Positions 1 through 6,948 of a DNA stretch of 64,000 nucleotides are shown in pieces. Under the pieces are notes generated by a model that saw only the letters and a program-made list of their open reading frames with translations, was not told the DNA's origin and searched no databases. The translations under genes and the position numbers were made by a program. The stretch spans positions 248,001 through 312,000 of the forward strand of contig NZ_BDCU01000017.1 of assembly GCF_001618425.1 (NCBI RefSeq), in the 5' to 3' direction. The first letter of the stretch is position 1; each line of letters starts with the position of its first letter. This DNA comes from Nocardia fusca NBRC 14340. Its GTDB lineage: Bacteria; Actinomycetota; Actinomycetes; Mycobacteriales; Mycobacteriaceae.

Positions 1-453
1 AGGGTCCGGGAAACCCTCGGGCGCGAACGGCGCGCGGGTGTAGCGCACTGGTTCCCGCTCCGGCTCCGGCGGCCAGAACCGCCACGGCGCGGTACTGGCG
101 GATTCGGCGCCGCCGGCGAGGATCAACCCGTCCGCGCCGCTGCGCACCCGCAGCACGGCCTGCATCACCGCGTCCAGGCCGGAACCGCACTGCCGGTCCA
201 CGGTGACGCCGGGTACCTGCGTTCCGAGCCCGGCGCGCAGCGCCGCGACCCGGGCCGGATCCCCGCCGGGGCCCAGACAGTTGCCCAGCACCACATCGTC
301 GATCTCGTCGTCCAGCCCGGCCGCGCGCAACTCCCCGGCGACGGCCCGCAGGACCGGTGCGGCCAGATCGGTGACGGTCAGTCCGGCGAACGCGTGCCCG
401 GCCGTGCCGATCGGGGTTCGCCGGGCGGCGACCAGAACAGGAACAGCACTCAC
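1..453 (-). CDS. Thiolase-family acyltransferase (partial, C-terminus beyond window)
   Basis: The N-terminal 151 codons of a thiolase are visible and the rest lies outside the left edge. The start is GTG at 453, in a 4-nt GTGA overlap with the stop of the upstream acyl-CoA ligase, so the two are translationally coupled. The N-terminus (VAARRTPIG) and the block DRQCGSGLDAV are typical of the family, with Cys89 as the acyl-accepting nucleophile; AGGAESAS follows. Thiolases cleave or condense 3-ketoacyl-CoA. The placement after bioY and an acyl-CoA ligase matches, from memory, the yhfS position in the Bacillus subtilis yhfU(bioY)-yhfT-yhfS set. A role in supplying or processing a biotin-related acyl chain is inference only. 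Confidence 0.88.
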   Translation of the reverse strand, partial: MSAVPVLVAARRTPIGTAGHAFAGLTVTDLAAPVLRAVAGELRAAGLDDEIDDVVLGNCLGPGGDPARVAALRAGLGTQVPGVTVDRQCGSGLDAVMQAVLRVRSGADGLILAGGAESASTAPWRFWPPEPEREPVRYTRAPFAPEGFPDP

Positions 454-1571
454 GCCAGCAAGTCTTTCAACCGGCCGCGGGCGATCTTCCCCGCGGTCGT
501 GGTGGGGAGTTCACCGACCCGCACCCAGCGCCGCGGCACCGCTTCCCGGCTCAGCAATCCGCGCGCCCGCCGCCGCACCTCTTCGATGGCGACCCCGTCC
601 AATTGCACTGCCGCCGTGATGGTTTCGCCGAACACTGCGTGCGCCGAACCGATCACCGCGGCCGCCACCACACCGTCGATACCGCCGAGTACCCGTTCCA
701 CATCCTCGGCGACGACGGTGGTACCGCCGACGTTGATCACCGCCTCGCCCCGTCCCCGGACCGCGAGTTCCCGGTCGTCCCCGAGTACGGCCAGATCGCC
801 GACACCGAACCATTCGGGCGCACCGAGCACCGTGTAGGGCGATCGGACGTAGAGCAACCCGTCGCGGATCTCGGCGTCCACCTCGTCGAGCAACCGCAGC
901 GGTTCGGGGACCCGCCGGGCGGCGACCAGCGATACCTCGGAGGAACCGTAGTACTCGACGACGCGCAGATGACGGGCCGCCGCGAGCGCGCCCGGGTCGG
1001 CCGCGATACCGGCGACGACGGCGGTGCGCAGCTCCGGTGCGGTACGCACGACCTCGCGCAGTACCGCCGGAACGGCGTGCACGACGGTGGCGTGCCGCGG
1101 GTCGTCGGTGACGCAGGCCCCGCACCACAGCGTGTGCAGGGCCCCGAACAGATGCATCGTCGCGTGCAGCGGGCCGGTGAGCAGGACCCGGTCGGCGGCC
1201 GTGACTCCGGTGAGCGCGGTGAAGGACGGAAAACTGTCGTACCAGGAGGCGGCGGTGCGGGCCAGCGGCCGCGGCCGTCCGGTCGACCCCGAGGTGGCGA
1301 CCAGCAGGAATGCCGAGGCCGGCCATTCGGTGCGGTCGGGGCGCGTGGCGGGGTCCTCCACGGCGACCGGGACACCGCGCCGTGCGGCCGCGCAGACGCA
1401 GATCAGCGCTTCGGCGACCGGAAGAGTGGAGGCATCGTATCCACCCGGGCCCGGCTCGTGCCGGTCGATCCAGCGGTCGACGGCGCGGTCGAGTTCGGCG
1501 TAGCTGTACCGATGCCCGCCGAGATCGAGCGCGGGCGCGGCGCCGGTTCCGCCGAGTTCCCGGCTAGGCAC
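450..1571 (-). CDS. Compact AMP-forming acyl-CoA ligase (YhfT-like)
   Basis: This 373-residue adenylate-forming enzyme would activate a carboxylic acid as acyl-AMP and transfer it to CoA. Visible motifs are TSGSTG (93-98), YYGSSE (207-212), GVGDL (256-260), GRGEAVINVGG (near 273-283) and TTTAGKIARG with the likely catalytic Lys362. It is short for the family (usually about 500 residues). The shortfall lies before the TSGSTG motif, which normally sits near residue 150-190, but all core motifs are present. The start is GTG at 1571, which overlaps the end of bioY by 8 nt (GTGCCTAG). The gene therefore sits between bioY and the thiolase in one tight operon. The substrate is unknown; a link to pimelate or another biotin precursor is inferred from context. 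Confidence 0.85.
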   Translation of the reverse strand: MPSRELGGTGAAPALDLGGHRYSYAELDRAVDRWIDRHEPGPGGYDASTLPVAEALICVCAAARRGVPVAVEDPATRPDRTEWPASAFLLVATSGSTGRPRPLARTAASWYDSFPSFTALTGVTAADRVLLTGPLHATMHLFGALHTLWCGACVTDDPRHATVVHAVPAVLREVVRTAPELRTAVVAGIAADPGALAAARHLRVVEYYGSSEVSLVAARRVPEPLRLLDEVDAEIRDGLLYVRSPYTVLGAPEWFGVGDLAVLGDDRELAVRGRGEAVINVGGTTVVAEDVERVLGGIDGVVAAAVIGSAHAVFGETITAAVQLDGVAIEEVRRRARGLLSREAVPRRWVRVGELPTTTAGKIARGRLKDLLA

Positions 1572-2148
1572 GGATCAACCCGGGATAGGCGCGGTGCACA
1601 CCTTTGGCCACCATCGTCGCGACGACCACCTTCAGCAGATCGCCGGGCAGGTACACGCCGTTCGAGGTGATCGCCGGCCACAGTGCGATATCGGTGCGCA
1701 GCAGCAGGCCGAGGGTCCCGAAGAAGTAGATGACCACGATGCCGCCGGCCGCGTTGATCAGCAGCGCGGGCAGCACCGGATACTTGGGCACGATCCGGGC
1801 CGTGAGCAACCCGATGAACAGCGCCGCCGGGATCCAGCCGACCAGATAGCCGGCGCTCGGGCCGGCCAGCGCGGTCAGCCCGGTGCGGCCGCCCGACAGC
1901 AGCGGCAGCCCGATGACGGTCAGGGCGATGAAGACCGCCACGGCGGCCGTACCCTTGCGCGGTCCCAGCACCGCCCCGGCCAGTAGGACACCGAGGGTCT
2001 GCAGAGTGATCGGCACACCGGTGAATCCGACCGTGATGGAACCCGGGAGACCGAGCGCCGCGATCAACGCGGCGAACACCGCGATCTGTGCCATATCGCG
2101 TGCGGTGATACCCGGCCGCGGCCTCCGCTCGTTGTCGACACCGCTCAC
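1564..2148 (-). CDS. bioY: BioY, biotin transporter substrate-binding (S) component
   Basis: This 194-residue integral membrane protein of the BioY family binds biotin as the S-component of an ECF transporter. Recognisable features are the N-terminal MAQIAVFAALIAALG helix, the loop VPITLQTLGVLLAGAVLGPRKG and a central LAGPSAGYLVGW, with about five or six hydrophobic segments in total. The start is GTG at 2148 with a GGAGG site about 8 nt upstream. No bioM/bioN ATPase or T-component is next to it, so it would act alone or with a shared ECF module encoded elsewhere. It is the first gene of an overlapping three-gene operon with the acyl-CoA ligase and thiolase. Its promoter region carries a perfect palindrome resembling a BioQ operator. 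Confidence 0.95.
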   Translation of the reverse strand: MSGVDNERRPRPGITARDMAQIAVFAALIAALGLPGSITVGFTGVPITLQTLGVLLAGAVLGPRKGTAAVAVFIALTVIGLPLLSGGRTGLTALAGPSAGYLVGWIPAALFIGLLTARIVPKYPVLPALLINAAGGIVVIYFFGTLGLLLRTDIALWPAITSNGVYLPGDLLKVVVATMVAKGVHRAYPGLIRA

Positions 2149-2172
2149 CGGGATACCTCCGCAACACCATGA

Positions 2173-2189
2173 CTTGAACGACGTTCAAG
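2173..2189. promoter_or_regulatory. Candidate BioQ operator (perfect palindrome)
   Basis: CTTGAACG-A-CGTTCAAG has perfect 8-bp arms around a single central base. It lies about 25 nt upstream of the bioY GTG and about 170 nt upstream of the divergent bisC-like gene. The TGAAC/GTTCA core matches what is known of sites for BioQ, the TetR-family biotin regulator of corynebacteria and mycobacteria (TGAAC-N3-GTTAC type). No bioQ gene is in the window, so the assignment rests on motif and context. Confidence 0.7.
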
Positions 2190-2361
2190 ATAGCAATCGC
2201 CGGGTAACCCGCCGACGGGTCCCCCGCAGTTGTCCCCCGGCCCGCGGAGGCCGGGCTACGGATCCGGCACCCCCTTCCACCCCACGACCCGCTCCGGACC
2301 ACAACCCGGTCGTACGGTGATCGATGACCCGGATCGCCGTACAACCGTCCGAAGGACCACG

Positions 2362-4707
2362 ATGACGCAGCCGCTACCGACCGCGACACACTGGGGCAAC
2401 TACCTGATCGACCGCGCCGGCGACGGCGAACTCCGCGTCACCCCCACCGGATCCGACCCCGACCCCTCGCCGATCGGCCGCTCGCTCACCGCCACCCACG
2501 ACCCCGATCACCGGATCGCCCGGCCCGCCGTCCGGCTCGGGTACTACCGGGACCGCGAGCACAGCGACACCACGGGCCGGGGCCGCGAACCGTTCGTGGA
2601 GGTCGACTGGGACGAGGCGCTGGATATCGCCGCCGGCGCCCTGCGGTCCACCCGGGAGCGAGCCGGCAACCGCGCGATCTACGGCGGCTCCTATGGCTGG
2701 GCCAGCGCCGGCCGGTTCCACCACACCCAGGGGCAGATCCATCGCTTCCTGCGGATGTTCGGCGGCTACACCGCCTCGGTGGACACCTATTCGTTCGCCG
2801 CCGCCGAGGTCACGATCCCGCACGTGCTCGGGATGAACGCCTATTACGCGGCCCGGCAGTCCCCCACCACGGAGGAGATCGCGCGACACTGTGCCCGCAT
2901 CGTCTTCTTCGGCGGGGCAGCGGCACGAAACGCGCAGGTCAACCCGGGTAGCTTCGGCGCCCACGGCTATCGCGACCATCTCGCGGCCCTCCGCGCCGCC
3001 GGCGTCGACACGATCAATATCGGACCCGTCCGCGACGACCTCGAGCCGGTTCTCGCCGCCCGGTGGATCCCGTGCCGGCCGGGCAGCGATGTGGCGATCA
3101 TGCTGGCCCTGGTGCACACCCTCCTGACCGAGGATCTGCACGATCGAGCCTTCCTGCATCGCTACACGGTCGGTTTCGACCGCTTCGCCGACTATGTGAC
3201 CGGGCGCGCGGACGGCGAACCGAAAACCCCGGAGTGGGCGGCGGCGCTGTCGGAGGTACCCGCCGCCGAGATCCGGGAGCTGGCCCGGCTGCTGGCCCGG
3301 GAACGCTGTGTGATCGGACTCCCCTATGCCCTGCAGCGCGCCGAACATGGGGAGCAGACCTATTGGGCCGCCTGGGCGCTGGCCGCCGCCCTCGGCTATA
3401 TCGGCCTGCCCGGCGGCGGCGTCCTCATGGGCACCGGGAGCGGAATGACCAACGGGATGCAGCGGCGCCGGCTGCCGTTCGAGATCGCCGCCCTGCCGCA
3501 GCCGCCGAATCCGGTCGCCGCGGTGGTTCCGGTGGCGCGCCTCACCGACATGCTGGAACGTCCCGGCGAGACCGTCGACTACAACGGCCGCGTCCTCACC
3601 TATCCGCACATCGACCTCGTCTACTGGGCCGGCGGTAACCCATTCCACCATCACCAGGACCTCAACCGGCTGCGCCGCGCCTGGAACCGGCCGCGAACGG
3701 TCATCGTCAACGAGATCGGCTGGACCTCCACCGCCCGCCTGGCCGATATCGTGCTCCCCAGCACCGCCGCCCAGGAGCGCGAGGATTTCGCCGCCGCGCG
3801 GGTCGATCACTGGCTGTCCCCCATGCGCGCGGCCCTGCCGCCCTACCGGGAGGCACGCGACGATTACGCGATCTTCGCCGCCCTCGCCGACCGGCTGGGT
3901 TTCGGCCCGCAATTCACCGAGGGACGCACCGCGCGGCAGTGGGTGGAACACCTGTGGCAGACCACCGTCGACAACGCGGCCGCCGCCGGCATCACCCTCC
4001 CCGACTACAACGAGTTCCGGTCCGGTGCGCCGATCGACCTGCGCCCCCGGCTCCCCGAGAGCCGCCACGTGCTCGAACGGTTCCGCGACGACCCGGACCG
4101 CCATCCGCTCGGTACACCGTCGGGCCGGATCGAGATCTTCTCCCGCACCGTCGCCGACTTCGGCTACTCCGATTGCCCCGGCCACCCCGCCTGGTTCCCC
4201 GCCCGGGAGTGGCTCGGCAGCCCCCGCGCGCAACGCTTTCCGCTGCACCTGCTCTCCCACCAGCCCGCGACCCGCCTGCACAGTCAGCTCGACTACGGCG
4301 CCACCAGCCGGGAATCCAAGATCCGCGACCGCGAACCCCTGCGCATGCACCCCGCCGACGCCGCCGCCCGCGCCCTGCACGACGGCGATATCGTCCGCGT
4401 CTTCAACGACCGCGGAGCCCTCCTCGCGGGCCTCCGGCTCACCGCCGCGGTCCGGCCCGGGGTCGTGCACATGGCCACCGGCGCCTGGTACGACCCCCTG
4501 GACCCCGGCGACCCGAAATCACTGGACGTACACGGCAACCCGAACACCGTCACCCACGACATCGGCACCAGTTCGCTGGCCCAGGGCCCGTCGGTCAACA
4601 GCTGCCTGGTCCAGATCGAACGCTACGCGGGCGACCTCCCGCCCCTGCGCATCCACCGGCCCCCGGAGTTGATCCCTGCCGGACAGGTCGGCGCCCACCC
4701 CGCCTGA
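2362..4707 (+). CDS. bisC: BisC-type molybdopterin oxidoreductase (probable biotin sulfoxide reductase)
   Basis: At 781 residues this is almost the length of E. coli BisC. It belongs to the DMSO-reductase family of bis-MGD enzymes that reduce S- or N-oxides. It lacks the N-terminal Cys cluster for a [4Fe-4S] centre. The predicted molybdenum ligand is Ser144, in the context DTYSFAAAEV, equivalent to the serine ligand of the TorA/DorA/BisC subgroup. There is no twin-arginine signal peptide, so it should be cytoplasmic, which favours BisC over periplasmic TorA or DorA. The start ATG at 2362 was chosen over upstream in-frame codons because homology begins at THWGNY. It is divergent from bioY across a BioQ-like palindrome, which supports a role in salvaging biotin sulfoxide; methionine sulfoxide is an alternative substrate. 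Confidence 0.85.
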   Translation: MTQPLPTATHWGNYLIDRAGDGELRVTPTGSDPDPSPIGRSLTATHDPDHRIARPAVRLGYYRDREHSDTTGRGREPFVEVDWDEALDIAAGALRSTRERAGNRAIYGGSYGWASAGRFHHTQGQIHRFLRMFGGYTASVDTYSFAAAEVTIPHVLGMNAYYAARQSPTTEEIARHCARIVFFGGAAARNAQVNPGSFGAHGYRDHLAALRAAGVDTINIGPVRDDLEPVLAARWIPCRPGSDVAIMLALVHTLLTEDLHDRAFLHRYTVGFDRFADYVTGRADGEPKTPEWAAALSEVPAAEIRELARLLARERCVIGLPYALQRAEHGEQTYWAAWALAAALGYIGLPGGGVLMGTGSGMTNGMQRRRLPFEIAALPQPPNPVAAVVPVARLTDMLERPGETVDYNGRVLTYPHIDLVYWAGGNPFHHHQDLNRLRRAWNRPRTVIVNEIGWTSTARLADIVLPSTAAQEREDFAAARVDHWLSPMRAALPPYREARDDYAIFAALADRLGFGPQFTEGRTARQWVEHLWQTTVDNAAAAGITLPDYNEFRSGAPIDLRPRLPESRHVLERFRDDPDRHPLGTPSGRIEIFSRTVADFGYSDCPGHPAWFPAREWLGSPRAQRFPLHLLSHQPATRLHSQLDYGATSRESKIRDREPLRMHPADAAARALHDGDIVRVFNDRGALLAGLRLTAAVRPGVVHMATGAWYDPLDPGDPKSLDVHGNPNTVTHDIGTSSLAQGPSVNSCLVQIERYAGDLPPLRIHRPPELIPAGQVGAHPA

Positions 4708-4733
4708 TCGGCATACAGCCGGCCCTTCGAGCC

Positions 4734-5837
4734 TCACGCCGCCGGCCCGGCAGCCAGCAGATCGTCGGTCGCGATCTCGACCCGGGTGCCGAAACGATGG
4801 CTGATATCGGCGAGCCGATCCCGTAACCATTGCGTATCCGATCGCCCCGGGCGCTCGAGCCGCATACGACGGATACGGAGGGGCAGCATTCGCAGCAGGG
4901 CCGGGCCGACGGGATCGAGAGTGACGAGATACAGCAACCGCAGGTCGGGCCGGTAGGACTCGTGGCCGCCGATTCCCTCGTAATCGTCGATCACATCACC
5001 GCACCCGTACAGGATGGGTCTGCCGCGATAGATCTCGATCGGCCGGGGATGGTGCGCGGAGTGGCCGTGCACGATATCGATACCGGCGTCGATGAGGCGG
5101 TGTGCGAACTGCCGCTCGCTCAGGCCGATTCCGTACCCCCAGTTGGAACCCCAATGGACCGAGACGATCGCGAGCTCACCGTCACGGCGGTGCGCCGCCA
5201 GGTGCGCCGCGATCTCGTCGGCGTGCCGCACCGAGGGATGGTCGAGGCGCCAGACGCCGGGACGGCCGGTGGCGGCAGCCCAGTCCGGTGGCACACCGCT
5301 GGACCGGGTCGATACGGACGCGATCAGGACTCGGCGTCCGTCCGGTAGTGGCACCGCGGCGGGCTGTTGCGCCGCGGCGAGATCCGCTCCCGCGCCCACG
5401 GCCCGGATACCCACGCCGGCCAGCGCGTCGAGTGTGTCCATCAATCCGCCGATACCGAAATCGAGGGCATGGTTGTTGCTCAGCGCACAGACGTCGGGAC
5501 CGAACGCGGCGAGCGCCGGCAGATTGCCGGGCTGCATCCGATAGTGGATTCCTTTGCCGGGGGCGAAGCAACCGTCCGCGGTGATCGCGGTTTCCAGATT
5601 GACCAGGCGTACCTCGGGCCCCAGCTCGTCCAGCAGGCCCGGCACCTCACCCCACACCCAGTCGTAGCCACAGGGCCGCGGCACCGATCCGTGGGCCCAC
5701 TCGGCCAATTCGACGTAACGCCGGGCATCCCGGACCCACGGCTCCCGCAGTTCCGGGGCGCCCGGATACGGCAGCACCTGGTCCACACCACGACCCAGCA
5801 TCACATCACCACCGAGAAGGACCGTGTCCGTCGTCAT
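4734..5837 (-). CDS. CapA-family metallophosphatase-like protein
   Basis: This 367-residue protein has the CapA/PgsA fold, a calcineurin-like metallophosphoesterase domain. Family motifs in order are GGDVMLGRGVD near the N-terminus, NLETAIT, SNNHALDFG, VHWGSNWGYG and a C-terminal GHSAHHPRPIE. These supply the acidic and His residues that would bind two metals. Family members are linked to capsule or poly-gamma-glutamate synthesis, but no other pgs/cap gene is nearby and no signal peptide is visible. The start ATG at 5837 follows a GGGGGG-type ribosome site; the frame is open further upstream but lacks family homology. It converges on the bisC-like gene with only 26 nt between them. Confidence 0.85.
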   Translation of the reverse strand: MTTDTVLLGGDVMLGRGVDQVLPYPGAPELREPWVRDARRYVELAEWAHGSVPRPCGYDWVWGEVPGLLDELGPEVRLVNLETAITADGCFAPGKGIHYRMQPGNLPALAAFGPDVCALSNNHALDFGIGGLMDTLDALAGVGIRAVGAGADLAAAQQPAAVPLPDGRRVLIASVSTRSSGVPPDWAAATGRPGVWRLDHPSVRHADEIAAHLAAHRRDGELAIVSVHWGSNWGYGIGLSERQFAHRLIDAGIDIVHGHSAHHPRPIEIYRGRPILYGCGDVIDDYEGIGGHESYRPDLRLLYLVTLDPVGPALLRMLPLRIRRMRLERPGRSDTQWLRDRLADISHRFGTRVEIATDDLLAAGPAA

Positions 5838-6183
5838 GGCACCCCCCGGTACAGCACAGGTCGGGCTCGCGTGCCAACCATCCCGGCCCGGCACGCCCCC
5901 GAACCGACAACGAGCCGCGCCGGGGCGACCGCGCGAACCATCGGTTCCGCCCCGAAACCCATACCTGAAAGCTATCACCAGACTTGCGGTGACACAGGTC
6001 CGAGGCACCACCCGGAGTGGTCGACATTGGTCAAATGCGCATATCCGGGTATCGACACATAGTGCCGCTGAGAGGGAGCACTCCTCCCCGCTTACGCCGC
6101 GGGTATCGAACTCCGGACCGGTGCGAAAACTGGGCCCAAGGGCGTAGCCAAGGGTGCGGCAGCGAAAATCGGCCGGAAACAAC
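5838..6183. other. Intergenic region, no gene seen
   Basis: This non-coding stretch lies between the CapA-like gene and the tRNA-Val terminator. It is visibly lower in GC around 5960-6180. A TTGGTC followed 17 nt later by TATCGA near 6026-6054 on the plus strand could be a promoter, but no open frame or RNA fold follows it. I see no gene here. Confidence 0.4.
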
Positions 6184-6223
6184 AATCGCCTCCTACCTGC
6201 CGATTCGCAGATAGGAGGCGATT
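6184..6223 (-). terminator. Strong hairpin terminator of tRNA-Val(CAC)
   Basis: Two 17-nt arms (6184-6200 and 6207-6223) pair with one wobble around a 6-nt loop, directly downstream of the minus-strand tRNA. On the plus strand the hairpin is followed by a T-rich run (TTTCTTTCT), so it may work in both directions. Confidence 0.85.
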
Positions 6224-6231
6224 TCTTTCTG

Positions 6232-6303
6232 TGGTCCCAGCTGGGATCGAACCAGCGACCTTCCGCGTGTGAGGCGGACGCTCTCCCGCTGAGCTATGAG
6301 ACC
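6232..6303 (-). tRNA. tRNA-Val, anticodon CAC
   Basis: A 72-nt cloverleaf. Acceptor GGTCTCA pairs with TGGGACC (one wobble), the anticodon stem TCCGC/GCGGA encloses the loop CTCACAC, and T-stem GCTGG/CCAGC encloses TTCGATC. The anticodon CAC reads GUG, the most used valine codon in such a GC-rich genome. The discriminator is A and CCA is not encoded. It is transcribed alone on the minus strand and is followed by a strong hairpin. Confidence 0.95.
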
Positions 6304-6617
6304 GGGATAAACCGCTCGGGGGGATTTCGATGCCCTCCGAACGAGTACGAACCTTAACACGCACCACCCGTTCGCCACCAAATCACCCGGTTGTCATTCT
6401 TTCACCGGGTTCGGCCGGGCCGCCACACCCACCCGTTACCGGCGGAGTGGGCCGCGTCCCGGACGGACGAGTGGCGCGGCCCGCACCGGTACCGGCGGAA
6501 AATGACAAGCTTGTAATTTACCGGCATCTACCAGGCGATTTGTAGGTTTCGCCGAACGTCGGCTAATGTTCTGTCTCGCACCACGGAGGACGGAAACGAC
6601 CACCGGGGATGCAGAAT
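6304..6617. promoter_or_regulatory. Divergent tRNA promoter region
   Basis: This gene-free stretch separates oppositely oriented tRNA genes. On the plus strand TTGTAG (6540-6545), an 18-nt spacer and TAATGT (6564-6569) form a good housekeeping promoter about 45 nt before tRNA-Gly. On the minus strand TTGGTG (6376-6381) and TAAGGT (6351-6356), 19 nt apart, could serve tRNA-Val(CAC). The middle holds nothing recognisable. Confidence 0.5.
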
Positions 6618-6690
6618 GCGGATGTAGCGCAGCTGGTAGCGCATCACCTTGCCAAGGTGAGGGTCGCGGGTTCGAATCCCGTCATCCGCT
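6618..6690 (+). tRNA. tRNA-Gly, anticodon GCC
   Basis: A 73-nt cloverleaf. Acceptor GCGGATG pairs with CATCCGC, anticodon stem TCACC/GGTGA encloses the loop TTGCCAA, and the T-arm contains GGTTCGAATCC. The anticodon GCC reads GGC/GGU. The discriminator is T and CCA is not encoded. It is the first gene of a three-tRNA plus-strand unit. Confidence 0.96.
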
Positions 6691-6734
6691 CGAGAGGTAG
6701 GGCCAGGCGCATAGAATGCCTTCCCCCTTTGCGC

Positions 6735-6805
6735 GGTGGAGTGGCCGAGTGGTGAGGCAACGGCCTGCAAAGCCGTGCACACGGGTTCGATTCCCGTCTC
6801 CACCT
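6735..6805 (+). tRNA. tRNA-Cys, anticodon GCA
   Basis: A 71-nt cloverleaf. Acceptor GGTGGAG pairs with CTCCACC, anticodon stem ACGGC/GCCGT encloses the loop CTGCAAA, and the T-arm contains GGTTCGATTCC. The anticodon is GCA. It is the second member of the cluster, 44 nt after tRNA-Gly and one base before tRNA-Val(GAC), so the three are probably cut from one precursor. Confidence 0.96.
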
Positions 6806-6806
6806 C

Positions 6807-6881
6807 GCGCGATTAGCTCAGCGGGAGAGCGCTTCCCTGACACGGAAGAGGTCACTGGTTCAATCCCAGTATCGCGCACCA
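6807..6881 (+). tRNA. tRNA-Val, anticodon GAC
   Basis: A 75-nt gene including an encoded CCA end. Acceptor GCGCGAT pairs with ATCGCGC, anticodon stem CTTCC/GGAAG encloses CTGACAC, and the T-arm contains GGTTCAATCCC. The anticodon GAC reads GUC/GUU, complementing the tRNA-Val(CAC) about 500 bp away. It ends the cluster and is followed by an intrinsic terminator. Confidence 0.96.
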
Positions 6882-6895
6882 GTTCATATCGGTTG

Positions 6896-6940
6896 AGAGG
6901 CACTTTCCGAACAGATCGGAAAGTGCCTCTACTGCTTTTT
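6896..6940 (+). terminator. Rho-independent terminator of the tRNA cluster
   Basis: A perfect 15-bp stem (6896-6910 with 6916-6930) has a 5-nt loop and is followed by TTTTT at 6936-6940. This is a classic intrinsic terminator 15 nt after tRNA-Val(GAC). Confidence 0.92.
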
Positions 6941-6948
6941 CCGGGCGG

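Noticed and set aside
2374..4470. Long open frame antisense to the bisC-like gene
   Set aside because: Its translation is low-complexity Gly/Ala/Arg-rich with no family motif. It mirrors the third-position GC of the real gene, as do other long antisense frames at 16395-19652, 44700-47126 and 61309-63660.
6026..6054. Plus-strand promoter-like pair TTGGTC/TATCGA
   Set aside because: No gene or structured RNA follows on that strand before the tRNA-Val terminator, so chance similarity is more likely.
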